A stretch of DNA of 64,000 nt from Nitrosomonas sp. (GCA_016721865.1 JADKHF010000041.1:1-64000), one strand, 5' to 3'; positions 1-9,826 are shown, counted from the stretch's first letter. Notes: generated by a model from the sequence alone, not told the origin. Translations and numbers: made by a program.

Positions 1-138
1 GGCGTATTTGTCGGAAACGTATTTGACGAACAGCAGGACGAGGACGTAATCCTTGTACTGGCTGGCATCCATGCCGCCGCGCAGTTCGTCGCAGGATTTC
101 CAGAGGGAGGAATAGAGTTCGGATTTCTTCAGGGCCAT
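1..138 (-). CDS. hsdM: Type I restriction-modification methylase subunit HsdM, N-terminal fragment
   Basis: The leftward frame beginning at the ATG at 138 reads 46 residues to the window edge, starting MALKKSELYSSLWKSCDELR and continuing with GGMDASQYKDYVL. This is the typical start of the N-terminal helical domain of HsdM, which methylates adenine in the type I recognition site together with HsdS. Only the first part is visible, so the SAM-binding and NPPF motifs lie outside. Recognition rests on the characteristic start alone, so the family is likely but the completeness of the system is unknown. Confidence 0.8.
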   Translation of the reverse strand, partial: MALKKSELYSSLWKSCDELRGGMDASQYKDYVLVLLFVKYVSDKYA

Positions 139-855
139 AAATTCTTATTGTTTGAAATGCGCTGATTACCTGTGATACGGGTAGTCGGATGAAATGGCAA
201 GTGACGTATTCGTCAGAAGATTTGCTGTCTTCCCGCCGCAATTATCGCCCAGATATAACACAAATGCTTTCAGGACAGCGCTTTGGATAAAAAATAAATT
301 CCAATTTTTTCTTGACATTCTAACTCATCCACAGATTTAACAAAATAAAGAGATTACTTTGAATAACTTTTTGCCAGGAAGATAATTGTCCCATAACTAT
401 ATGATAAATCGCACATAACTAATGTGTTAAGTTATTAGGCAGTCAAGAAAAAATGCTTATAAATTTATAAGTTAACCGTTCAAAAAAGATGTTTATGCAC
501 AAAGTTATCCACAGAAATTGTGGGTAACCAAAATTACGCTTACCAAATAGAGTGATATCGTATTTATTGAAAGTTTTTCTAAACAAAGCCAGCTAATTAA
601 TTCACTCATTCTTCTATATTCTTATAATAATTTCTTATATTATCCTCTTCTTTATTTGTTCATTTTCAGTATTCCGGGTAGGGTGAGTAGGCTTTCCAGC
701 AAGCTGCCGGATTAAAGCAATCGTAGCGAGCAAAGCGGGAGAGTGAGTGCGGATTTTATTATTTGCTCGAGGAAGCTCAATTCCATAGTGTAAGTAACAA
801 TATTATTGTACTATTTCTATTAGAGTATTTATTGGCTATAGACAAGGGATATGCT
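139..855. promoter_or_regulatory. AT-rich intergenic stretch with DnaA-box-like cluster
   Basis: No convincing gene lies here. The stretch is very AT-rich and contains three close DnaA-box-like 9-mers: TTATGCACA at 493-501, TTATCCACA (perfect consensus) at 505-513 and TGTGGGTAA (one mismatch, opposite strand) at 519-527, plus TCATCCACA near 321. A perfect 16-nt palindrome, CTTATAAATTTATAAG, lies at 456-471. The combination resembles a DnaA-bound, easily unwound region, but neither dnaA/dnaN nor a plasmid rep gene is adjacent. It also holds the hsdM promoter region. Role unproven. Confidence 0.4.
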
Positions 856-1227
856 GTGAGAATTATTACTTTGCTTTTAATTGTTTCTGGCTTATTGGGT
901 TTTCTTACTGCATGCGCACAGACGAATCGTATTCCGACAGATACACCGGAAGCTATTTTGAAGGCTAATACTCGTTGTGAACATGAAGCGCTGGCTAAAC
1001 ATTATGAAGATGCTGCCAGAGAAATGCAGTCAAAGGTAAAAGAACATAAGAAAATGCTTGAATCCTATGGCGTGGTTACTTTTAACTATGGACAAGAGGG
1101 GCTGGCGTTGCAATCCTATAGTCAAAGCTTAATTAACGCATACGAACAAGCTGCAAAAGCTAATATGGATATGGCGAATGTTCACCGAGCCATGGCCGAA
1201 GCGATTAAAGCAGCAGAGAAGATTTAA
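856..1227 (+). CDS. Small lipoprotein of unknown function
   Basis: Start chosen at the GTG at 856 because AAGGGA lies just upstream and because it gives a typical lipoprotein signal (MRIITLLLIVSGLLGFLTAC) with the lipobox Cys at residue 20. An upstream in-frame start at 763 would bury the signal. The mature part, about 100 residues, is mostly helical and charged with many Ala, Glu and Lys residues (MQSKVKEHKKMLESYG, EQAAKANMDMANVHRAMAEA), suggesting a coiled-coil or helical-hairpin periplasmic protein. Family not recognised. Its stop codon lies inside the left arm of the repeat at 1224-1391. Confidence 0.65.
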   Translation: MRIITLLLIVSGLLGFLTACAQTNRIPTDTPEAILKANTRCEHEALAKHYEDAAREMQSKVKEHKKMLESYGVVTFNYGQEGLALQSYSQSLINAYEQAAKANMDMANVHRAMAEAIKAAEKI

Positions 1228-1391
1228 CCCGGATATTGCATGAATTGCACACGCCCTCATTTGTCTCTTGATTCCACAAGGGATTTGTCTCAGTCAGGTG
1301 TATGAATAACTACACCGCTTCTTCGAAAAATCTCTTGTGAAACCAATATCATGCGTGATCATCGTGCGAATTCATGCAATATCCGGGTTAA
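1224..1391. repeat. MITE-like element with ~23-bp terminal inverted repeats
   Basis: The right arm AATTCATGCAATATCCGGGT plus TAA at its outer end (to 1391) is the reverse complement of the left arm starting at 1224, 23 bases perfectly and about 30 with small gaps. The interior is also an imperfect palindrome (a CCACAAGGGATTT-like segment pairs with AAATCTCTTGTGAAA), so the whole 168 bp can fold into one long hairpin. No coding capacity. TTAA occurs at both ends. It is either a non-autonomous mobile element or a strong hairpin that ends transcription of the lipoprotein gene. Confidence 0.55.
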
Positions 1392-1488
1392 GTCGCAGAG
1401 ACAGGGATTAATTCTGGGTAGATTAAAGTAATGGTGTGGCAACGCGGGACATAATGTTTATCTTCCCGCGCTGGCCGCCTAATAACCA

Positions 1489-2052
1489 CTAATAGGTCTC
1501 GACAGTCACCTTAACGGGTACTGAATTGGACACCACATCAAACACCGGTGAGAATTTGGTTAACTCCTGCAGGGTGGTCGGCGCCGCCTGGGATTTGACC
1601 CGTATTTTGACGCGGATTTCCTGATACCCCTTGCGTACGTCTTTTGAAAGATTGAGGAATCCACGTAAGTCAAGATCACCTTCAAGTTCGGAATCAACGG
1701 CTTCAATTTTGAGACCGCGTGAAGCAGCATGGTAGACCATGGTAGTCGTCATGCAGGCAATTAATGCATGGAGGACAAATTCAACCGGATTGGCCCCGTT
1801 ATCCTGGCCGAGCAGCACAGGTGGCTCGTCAGCATCGAGAACAAAGGGGATGGTACGGGTAGTATCTTCTGCACGGCATCCGTAAAATCCCTGGATAGTC
1901 GATTGATTATGACCGCCGGTGAACCAGCGATTACGCGCACGAAACCTGAATTTTGCCAGTTCATTATCATTCTTGACCGCTTCGATCGTCTCAAACAGCG
2001 AATTGACATTCACGCCATTGGTGTTAGCGGTTGCAGTAGTGTCTTGGGTCAT
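1489..2052 (-). CDS. OsmC/Ohr-family protein
   Basis: The 187-residue product resembles OsmC-like thiol peroxidases and related bacterial proteins: a beta-rich N-terminal half, then the helix with the conserved Cys (C100 in LHALIACMTT), followed by the FSPVFDVVSNSVPV segment where classic Ohr/OsmC have the second catalytic Cys. That second Cys is absent, so it belongs to the OsmC-like branch rather than to classic organic hydroperoxide reductases. An extra Cys occurs at position 59. It is divergent from the AraC-type regulator gene at 2231, which could control it. Confidence 0.85.
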   Translation of the reverse strand: MTQDTTATANTNGVNVNSLFETIEAVKNDNELAKFRFRARNRWFTGGHNQSTIQGFYGCRAEDTTRTIPFVLDADEPPVLLGQDNGANPVEFVLHALIACMTTTMVYHAASRGLKIEAVDSELEGDLDLRGFLNLSKDVRKGYQEIRVKIRVKSQAAPTTLQELTKFSPVFDVVSNSVPVKVTVETY

Positions 2053-2230
2053 GATGATTCTCCTTTGTAAAATAAGTTACGTGATACATTGATTCAGTCA
2101 CAATTGATTCAGTCACCTATTGAATATTGAACAGTGATGACGTAAGGTGAATAATAGAATCCAGAGTCCAGTTCGATAAGATGCTGATGTGCCATAAACA
2201 GGTCATTCATGCCACGAATGCGGAGATTGT
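2053..2230. promoter_or_regulatory. Divergent promoter region with direct repeat
   Basis: The spacer between the OsmC-like and regulator genes holds two perfect copies of TTGATTCAGTCAC at 2089-2101 and 2104-2116, 15 bp apart start to start. Direct repeats are the usual layout of AraC-family operators, though 15 bp is shorter than the two helical turns typical of such sites. GGAG at 2222-2225 is the ribosome binding site for the regulator. Confidence 0.4.
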
Positions 2231-3252
2231 ATGAGCAGTTCTGATCCTATGCCGATTGAAGTATTGGTAGTAGCCATTCCTGAGACTGCAGGTTCCGCAC
2301 TTTACGGCATGATCGATATCCTCTGGCGACAGGAACACTCTGGCAAAGTTTGGTGCGTGCCGAACCGCAGAAAAAGTTATTCAACGTGCGGGTGATTGGA
2401 TTTTCGCGCGAACCTTTTCGCTGCGAGAATGGCATTCCCGTAATTCCGGATGTATCACTTACCGAAGATCCCACGGCAAATATCCTGATTCTTCCTGAGC
2501 TTTGGCTCGGTCCCGATGAAGTATTCAAAGGACGTTACCCTGAAATCATGGAATGGATTCGCAGGCAATACCGGCAAGGTGCAATGATTTATGCGGCGTG
2601 CACAGGCGTGATTATGCTGGCAGAAACAGGTTTACTCGACGGTCGTGAGGCGACTTCTCACTGGGGGTACCAGGATCTGTTCAGAAAGCAGTATCCGAAA
2701 GTGCACTACTGCCCAGAACCTAATCTGGTGTTTGCTGACCCGGCCGGGCGTATCGTGACCGCAGGCGGCACTACTTCATGGCACGATTTAGCGATTCACA
2801 TCATCTCACGGCATGCCAATCCCGGAGAAGCATTGCGTATTGCCAAAGTGTATCTTTTAAAGCTGCATGGTGAAGGACAGCTTCCTTATGCCAGTCTAGT
2901 CCGAAACGATCCTCATGCTGACTCAGTCGTACGCTCCTGCCAGGAATGGTTGCGCGAGCATTTCATGAAGACGGATGCAATTTCACATGTCGTTGCACTT
3001 GCGAAAATACCTGAACGCACATTGAAGCGCCGTTTCAAGACAGCAACAGGGTTATCACTCATCGAATATTTACAAAATATCCGTGTAGAGCATGCAAAAG
3101 CATTGCTGGAGCATACTGAGACACCCGTAGATGAGATCAGTGTCGCTGCGGGGTATGAGGACGCTTCGTTCTTCCGGCGCTTATTCAAGCGCAGCACGGG
3201 TTTGACGCCGAGCCAATACCGGCGAATGTTCCAGCCACTAATGAGCACGTAA
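2231..3252 (+). CDS. GlxA-type AraC transcriptional regulator (frameshifted)
   Basis: The reconstructed protein has an N-terminal DJ-1/PfpI-like domain (start MSSSDPMPIEVLVVAIPE; core IYAACTGVIMLAETGLLDG; GGTTSWHDLAIHII) and a C-terminal AraC double helix-turn-helix (PERTLKRRFKTATG; YEDASFFRRLFKRSTGLTPS). The ATG at 2231 with GGAG upstream starts one frame; near 2320-2325 the reading must shift by one missing base (CTC-CTG appears as CTCTG) to join the ATGTLWQSLVRAEPQ frame. With one base restored the gene is 341 codons, normal for this family. It probably regulates the divergent OsmC-like gene. Confidence 0.8.
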
Positions 3253-3317
3253 TATACACATTTATTTTTTGCTGGATGGCCTCGTTTTGCAACCATCCGC
3301 AGCAATAGGCCCACTAT

Positions 3318-3350
3318 AAACAACCACCGGTTTTTAGCCGGTGGTTGTTT
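3318..3350 (+). terminator. Strong hairpin, likely terminator or IS end relic
   Basis: A 13-bp perfect stem (AAACAACCACCGG, 3318-3330, with its complement at 3338-3350) has a 7-base loop and a T-rich tail. It lies 66 bp after the regulator gene and can end its transcription. It resembles the right-end hairpin of the IS200/IS605 remnant at 55373-55392 (CCACCAGC stem followed by GGTTGTTTA), so it may be a leftover IS end. Confidence 0.55.
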
Positions 3351-3484
3351 ATTTCAATTGATTCGACAGATCCTATTTTTTACGAAATATTTGATCCAGA
3401 TCAATACTCTCGGTATTTAAACTTTATCTTATGCGAGATATGCCGTAGCCTTAAAAATTCAATAAATGAAGGATGGATAGCACC

Positions 3485-5200
3485 ATGAGGGTAAATTTAC
3501 CAGTTTCAATACAGAATATCCGATCGGAGATGACACGTTAATATTATCTACGACAGACACAAAGGGACGTATTACGTATATAAATCAGACATTCATTGAA
3601 GTAAGTGGATTCTCTGAAGATGAACTGATTGGTAAGGCGCATAATATTGTGCGTCATCCTGATATGCCCCCTGAAGCATTTAGTGACTTATGGAAAACTC
3701 TTCAAGCTGGTAAGCCCTGGACTGGTTTAGTTAAAAACCGCCGTAAGAATGGTGATTTTTACTGGGTTCTTGGCAATGCTACCCCATTAATTGAAAATGG
3801 AAATGTAGTCGGTTACTTATCAGTACGTACCAAACCATCGCGTCAATTAGTTGAAATAGCGGAACCAATTTATCATCAGATTCTTGATGGCAAGGCTAAA
3901 AACCTCAAGATAGAAAATGGGAGTATTGTTCGCACCGATTTTTAGAAAGATTGCCGCAATTTTCCAAATGACTTTGGGGAAACGTATTGCAATGTACTTA
4001 TCCTTGCCAACGCTACTGTTATTGAGCGCGGCAGGTGCTGGCTGGTGGGGGTTAACGCAAGCAACGATAATTCCATGGCTCAGTAACTTCATTGCGGTTA
4101 CCGGAATTGGTGGTGTTTTGTTAATGTGCATAGTTGGATTCCTCATAAGACAAAATACGGTAAAACCTTTGAATAAAGCAATTGAGATATCCAATACACT
4201 CGCTGCCGGAGACCTGCAAACTAAAATCATAAATGAGTATTCAGATGAGTTTGGGGTATTGATTAAATCACTCATTCAAATGGGTATCAACCTCAGAGCG
4301 ACAGTCTCAGATGTTCGCAACAGTGCTGAATCAGTACGCCAAGCATCCAGTGAAATAGCCAGTGGCAATCTGGATTTATCACAGCGTACAGAAGAACAAG
4401 CCTCATCACTTGAAGAAACAGCATCCAGTATGGAACAACTTACTTCTACAGTAAAACAGAATGCTGACAATGCCAGGCAAGCTGATCAACTCGCGACAAG
4501 TGCAAGTAGTATTGCAATGAAGGGCGGTCAGATGATGAATAATGTGGTTCATACCATGTCTTCAATTAGTGATAGCTCAAATAAAATTGCAAGCATTATC
4601 AGCGTAATTGATGGCATTGCTTTTCAAACCAATATCCTTGCATTGAACGCCGCTGTAGAAGCTGCCCGTGCTGGGGAGCAAGGTCGAGGTTTTGCTGTTG
4701 TTGCTACAGAGGTTAGAAATCTGGCTCAGCGAAGCTCAGCTGCGGCTAAGGAAATAAAAGGTCTTATTGATGACTCGGTAGAGAAAGTTGAGAATGGAAC
4801 CAGGCTGGTAAGTGAAGCAGGCAGAACTATGGAAGAAATAGTTGCTTCGATAAAAAATGTTGCTGACATTATGTCAGAAATTACAGCAGCTTCTCAAGAA
4901 CAGAGTTCGGGTATTGAACAGGTCAATCAGGCAGTAACACAAATGGATGAAGTTACGCAACAGAACGCTGCACTGGTAGAGGAAGCTGCAGCATCTGCAG
5001 AATCCCTGGAAAATCAAGCTAAGGATCTGGCCGGTGCAATTTCGATTTTCAAAGTAGGTCAGAGTATAAAAAATACAGAGACAATTGAGCCTCTTTCCAA
5101 AAAGAGGCAGATTAACAGGAGAAGCATGATAATTTCTCCTATTAGAGAAAGAAGGCAAGAAAATAAAAAGTTGTTAATAGTAAAGGGAAGATTGGAATGA
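3485..5200 (+). CDS. aer: Aer-like aerotaxis/energy-sensing chemoreceptor (three frameshifts)
   Basis: One receptor is spread over several frames: a PAS domain ([53 protein letters not shown]), two membrane segments ([19 protein letters not shown] and [18 protein letters not shown]), a HAMP linker and a methyl-accepting signalling domain with the highly conserved tip ([38 protein letters not shown]). Single missing bases are needed near 3508, in the T-run at 3939-3943 and in CCAAATG near 3966. Restoring three bases gives 573 codons, a normal Aer length. Known Aer proteins bind FAD in PAS; that is family knowledge. AAGGATGG before 3485 supports the start. Confidence 0.85.
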
Positions 5201-5608
5201 ATTCTAGTAACGAATCATTGTAATCACATATTCTCCCAGGATTTTAATTAGTCGGCCCTGAATAAGTATCAAACAACAAAGTAAACCTTAGATCCAAGGC
5301 GGATCGTTGGTTCTCACGCACATGCTACTATTGGGCCCTCTAAAAATCCAGATTCCGTCACAGCACTTTGTTACTTACAAAAAATGTTTCCTTACCTATC
5401 AGTTATATGCTGCGTCACCATTTTTTGCTCGCGCCTCGTTCTGTTTAGAACTTTGAATTTTTAGAGGCATCCTTAACAAAATTATTGCGAGTAGCGTAAA
5501 GAATTTCAGCTTCTCGTCTTGCCTCCATCTTATTTTGCCATTTGGATGGCCCCCTCACGGAGGAATTTAGATCAAATAATCAATGACTATTGATACTGCG
5601 CTGTCGTG
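5201..5608. other. Intergenic stretch with repeat element, no gene seen
   Basis: Between the chemoreceptor and the end of the Dab operon I see no supported gene. It contains the inverted-repeat element at 5337-5467, described separately. Confidence 0.5.
5337..5467. repeat. MITE-like element, copy 1
   Basis: A 131-bp unit bounded by CCTCTAAAAATCCA and its near-complement TTGAATTTTTAGAGG. Internal blocks ATTCCGTCACAGCACTTTGTT and GCTCGCGCCTCGTTCT recur in the shorter copy at 16816-16892. Two intergenic copies in one window, with terminal inverted repeats and no coding capacity, indicate a dispersed non-autonomous element. Confidence 0.6.
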
Positions 5609-6693
5609 TTAAGCTGTTTTAATTTTCTTGACAGGCACTGCTGCATCTATTCGCTCTATTACCTCGAATTTACGTGTGTCCATGTCGGTGAATCCGGTGA
5701 GGATTTGCAAGTGAGGTACTAAATCCGGCACTTTTTCTTTGATAATATCATGAGCAAATTTACTGAGAAATAATGCCTTCTCTTTGGCTAAATGGTATTC
5801 AGGACCGGCTTCATCCCTGTATGCCGCAGATGTCAGCAAAACGATGCCATTGGGATCAACGCGGCCATCATCAATGTTTCCTTTCAGGAGTCTTGCCGCC
5901 GTTTCGATCGCAACAGACAGGTTCGGATCAAAAGGCCCTACGATAAACGCGGTATTAATTGCATGCAGCCAGTCAAAACCGCGTCCAACACCCAATACCC
6001 ATTCTTTATGCTCAGCTTCTTCAATGGGTCTGTTGGATTGACGGATTTCAGCAATATGTCTGATATTGCCGCGAACCAGCGGGATCAAATCTCGCACAAT
6101 TCTTTCAGGCATTGAGGATAAAGCGAATATAGCATTTCTTCCAGCTCCAGTTGGGAAGATTGCTTAATTTTTGCCAAATCGACTACTGAATGATCATCTT
6201 CACCGTGCAGAATCAAGGCATCAAGATCCGTTTCAATGCCGCAAACAATTGGAACCACAGCGCCTTTACCATAAACACGTATAAATTGGTCTTTCAGTTT
6301 TACCGCTGCATCCTTAGCAGCATTAGTATCATAGTTAAATCCTCTGCATCCGCGATGCGTATCGCCGCGAGCATAATGGTAAGTTACAAAAACCAAACAG
6401 TGTCTGCCGCGACTGATTGAATACTGAACCCATTGTTCAATTATGACCTGAAAAAACGGCCAACCCAAATCAAACTTACCACCAAGATTGCGAAACGGCT
6501 GAATGATTCCAAGTGCAGTCTGTGTCATAACCGGCAAATGTAATCTGCCATCCATACACTTAAGTGCTGCTATTTCAGTCGGATGTTCACCTCTGTATCT
6601 GCGACGTTCTGAAGACAAATCCATAAATGCACGCGAATGCCGTTCATTTAAATCAAGCAGAAAATCGATACCAGTAGTGCGAGTATTACTCAT
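5609..6693 (-). CDS. CsoSCA-like carbonic anhydrase of the Dab operon (frameshifted)
   Basis: The N-terminal 194 residues carry the zinc-site pattern of the carboxysome shell carbonic anhydrase CsoSCA: CMDGR (C46, D48, R50) and YHYARGDTHRGC (H106, C116), matching the Cys, Asp-Arg, His and Cys of the known enzyme. The frame then shifts near 6110 (CAATG for CAAATG), and the following part (GVGRGFDWLHAINTAFIVGP; EYHLAKEKALFLSKF) resembles the CsoSCA C-terminal domain. One restored base gives 362 codons. The long N-terminal shell-binding part of CsoSCA is absent and no carboxysome genes are nearby. It is last in the Dab operon, so it likely interconverts CO2 and bicarbonate beside that transporter. 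Function inferred. Confidence 0.7.
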
Positions 6694-6729
6694 ATTTTCT
6701 CTCCAATTCAGTGATCAAAAATAAGGTTA

Positions 6730-8235
6730 TCATGGTGTTTTTGTTATCAATCTCGATAACCACGCTTCCGAAGCAACTTGATTGATATTAAGGATGTAAT
6801 CAGGATAAAGACCGAACCACAATATTAACAGAGCAGGAATCAACAGCAAAATCATTTCACGCGGCTGTAAATCAATTGCCTGATTAACATAGCCATGAAC
6901 AATAGGCCCAAAAAATGTTTTTCGCGTGAAAGAAAGCATGTAAGCGGCACCGAGAATTGCACCGGATAGGGCAGCCACACCCAATACAGAATGTGTGCCT
7001 AATGCGCCAACAATCATAAGCAACTCCGCGGGGAAGCCACTTGTGCCAGGCACACCGATACTGGCAAGTGCAAACAGAAAATAAAAGCACGTCAGTTTTG
7101 GCATAACCTTGGCAAGGCCGCCCAAGTGAACAGCTTCGGTACTTCCAAAGCGGTGCTGTATAAAGCCTGCAATCAACATCAGCGAACTGGCGACAAAAGT
7201 GAAATTAATCAATTGAAAAACCGCGCCCTGAAATCCTTGCATGTTAAGTGAGGCAATACCAACCATCACCAATCCAACGTGACTGACGCTGGCATAGGCC
7301 AGCAACCGTCGCAGATTCGTTTGTTGAAGGGCAATCAGGGCACCGTAGATCAGTGTAAAAGCACCGATCACGCTTAAAACCCAGCTGAACTCGACCGCAG
7401 CGACAGGCGCCAGCGGCATGGTAAAACGCAGAATGCCATAAACACCGAGCTTCAAACCCACCAGGATGGCGACAACATGCGCCGGTCCTTCCATGGCGAC
7501 GGTCGGAAGCCAGGTATGCAGTGGAACCAAAGGTGACTTGACTGCAAAGCCAAACAACAGCAAGAGGAAAACCAGTGTTTGCAAATCATGCGGCAGTGGG
7601 GTCGTTAGTAAAACAGGCAAACTGAAAGATAAATCATTGGGTATTTGACCGCCTGCTTGTATTGCATGGTTGGTCGCCAGCACGATGATTGCGAGCAGCA
7701 ACGTGACGCCGCCGGCTAACATAAACAATGTGTACTTCATGGCGGCGCTACGGCGTTGCGAACCAATACCCCACAATCCAATTAAGAAGAAGAATGGCGG
7801 CAAGGTCAGTTCCCAGAACAGGAAAAACAGCACAGTATCGAGCGCGCAATAGATTCCAATGCTGACACCTTCCAGCGCCAGCAACAATGAAAAGTGAAAG
7901 CGCGAAGAGTGGGAAATTGCGTTCCATGAAGCCAGCATGGTGATAATCGTTACTATTGCCGTCATGGGCAAAAATAACACCGAGATACCATCAACGCCAA
8001 CCAGATACTCAATATTCAAGATTGGGATCCAGGGATGACGTTCAACCAATTGAAAATCGCTTTTATCTGCATCAAATAGGAGCAGTGCAAAGATCGTCAG
8101 CAACAATGTAAATAAGGCTATAAAAAAAGCAACTTGCTTAGAAATGTCGCTATTGCGAATGGAGCCAGCCAGAACAGCACCCAATAAAGGGATAACAATA
8201 ATAAGGCTCAGCAATGGAAAATTGGCTTCAATCAT
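6730..8235 (-). CDS. NuoM/MrpD-like proton-translocating membrane subunit (third NuoM-like)
   Basis: A 501-residue protein with about 14 membrane segments of the complex I NuoM/antiporter family. Key motifs are FWELTLPPFFFLIG (conserved Glu in TM5), FAVKSPLVPLHTWLP (Lys in TM7) and LKLGVYGILRF (Lys in TM8). It starts one base after the previous gene ends and is followed after 36 bp by the CsoSCA-like gene. No other complex I genes are present, so it more likely drives the Dab carbon-uptake system with proton or cation flow than forms part of an NADH dehydrogenase. Confidence 0.85.
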   Translation of the reverse strand: MIEANFPLLSLIIVIPLLGAVLAGSIRNSDISKQVAFFIALFTLLLTIFALLLFDADKSDFQLVERHPWIPILNIEYLVGVDGISVLFLPMTAIVTIITMLASWNAISHSSRFHFSLLLALEGVSIGIYCALDTVLFFLFWELTLPPFFFLIGLWGIGSQRRSAAMKYTLFMLAGGVTLLLAIIVLATNHAIQAGGQIPNDLSFSLPVLLTTPLPHDLQTLVFLLLLFGFAVKSPLVPLHTWLPTVAMEGPAHVVAILVGLKLGVYGILRFTMPLAPVAAVEFSWVLSVIGAFTLIYGALIALQQTNLRRLLAYASVSHVGLVMVGIASLNMQGFQGAVFQLINFTFVASSLMLIAGFIQHRFGSTEAVHLGGLAKVMPKLTCFYFLFALASIGVPGTSGFPAELLMIVGALGTHSVLGVAALSGAILGAAYMLSFTRKTFFGPIVHGYVNQAIDLQPREMILLLIPALLILWFGLYPDYILNINQVASEAWLSRLITKTP

Positions 8236-8236
8236 C

Positions 8237-9819
8237 CTAATGATCCTTTGAAGTAATAGACTGCGTTATCGGTGCATCCGGATGGGCGGCTCCCATGCTG
8301 GAGAAAGAACCATGGATGGATTCGAGATTCTGATCGATGATATGCAACCAAGGCGAGGTATTTACACCGGTTGCAATCAGTAAACCGCAAATCACGATGG
8401 CAATGATCCATTCGTTTCTGGGTGATGGTTGCGAACTGGTATGATGCGTGTAAGTAAATGCTCCCTGAAAACGTTTCGGCGCGGCAATAAATATTTGCTG
8501 AAAGGCGCGCAGCAACAGCCCGACTGCCAAAACGTTTCCAAACAGAATCGCGATGGCGACGAACCACCCCTGGCCTTTTATCGTGCCTTCAAGTAACAGA
8601 TGAATGCCGTCAAAACCCGGTGTTCCTGGCATAACCATGGTACTCAGGGCGCAAATCACGAATAAGAAAGCTATCGCCGTGTTGGTGTCGAACATGCCAC
8701 CCAGGCGCGGAATGAATGCAGTATGCGTGCGCTTGTATATCATGCCAAGACTCAGCAGAATTCCCGCAGTTGCTAGGCCGTACGACACTGCCAGGATGAT
8801 GCTGCCTTCTAATGCATGGCTGTTAAAGTCAAACAGACCGATTACGATCAAACCGGTCTGACTGATGATGGCAAAAGCCAGCAGGCGGCGGAAATTGATC
8901 TGCATGAATGCCAGCAGGACACCGTAGAAAATGCCGATCAAGCTCAGGGTTACCACAAACCAGGCCCATTGTTCCGCAACTTCGGGAAGTAGGGGGATCA
9001 GGAATCGCATGACAGCATAAATACCCAGTTTTAAGCTGACCAGAAAAATTCCCGCGCTCGCGACGGTTCCTTGTTCGGCAAGCACTGGCAGCCAGGCATG
9101 AAAGGGAAATAAAGGCATGCGTATGGCAAAACCGAATAACAGCAGCAAAAAATTAACGTGGCATATTCGAGATTGGCATTATTTTCCTTCAAGACCAGCC
9201 AATCAAACGACAGTACATCTGTCGACAGCATGATGCCAAATCCGAGCATCAAGAAACCGGCAAGTACCATCAACAATCCGCTTCCCCAATGTTGCAACAA
9301 TAATGCAACCACCCAGCGCCGATTTTGTCCGGAACCAGTTCTGAGCGTCATTAAAACGACTGGAACCAATTCAAGAAAACACCAGAGCCAAAATTGCATC
9401 GCATTCATGGCAGCAAAAGCACCAATCAGAATTGCTTCATAACCTAGCAAGCAAGCGACATGAATTCGGTCTGTCGCATGCCGTGCAGTCATGTTGTAAA
9501 CCAAAGCCAGCAGCGCGAGAACCGTGGTGAGCAGAATAAACAGAATATTGGTGCCATCGACCCCGACACTATAGGTCAGTCCCATGCCTTGATATTTTTC
9601 ATAAAGCTGAATGCCCGGTTGATCGGGGTTAAAAACCGCAAGAAGGTACACACCGAACAGGAAAGTCAATATCGTGCCTGCAAAGCCGAGGCGCAAAACG
9701 ATAGCGGGTGGAGGTGTTAACAGCACGAGCAGCATAGTCACCAGCGGAATTGCCGTCATTACTGACAGAATTGGAAAAGAAATTGTTTCCGACCATAGGG
9801 TCATTGTTATAGTGTCCAT
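8237..9819 (-). CDS. NuoM/MrpD-like membrane subunit (second NuoM-like; frameshifted)
   Basis: Start set at the ATG at 9819 (MDTITMTLWSETISF), which has GAGG seven bases upstream and follows the preceding gene by 7 bp. The first frame ends after ANLEYATLIFCCC; one missing T in the T-run near 9151-9156 restores LIFLLLLFGFAIRMPLFPFHAWLP and a 528-codon protein. The TM5 Glu (FLELVP) and TM8 Lys (LKLGIYAVMRF) remain, but the TM7 Lys position of the family is Arg (FAIRMPLFP). Part of the Dab operon. Confidence 0.8.
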
Positions 9820-9826
9820 TAATACC

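Noticed and set aside
3485..5200. Programmed ribosomal frameshifting in the chemoreceptor and other split genes
   Set aside because: Shifts occur in both directions at unrelated sites in more than twenty genes without common slippery sequence and stimulator; sequence error is simpler.
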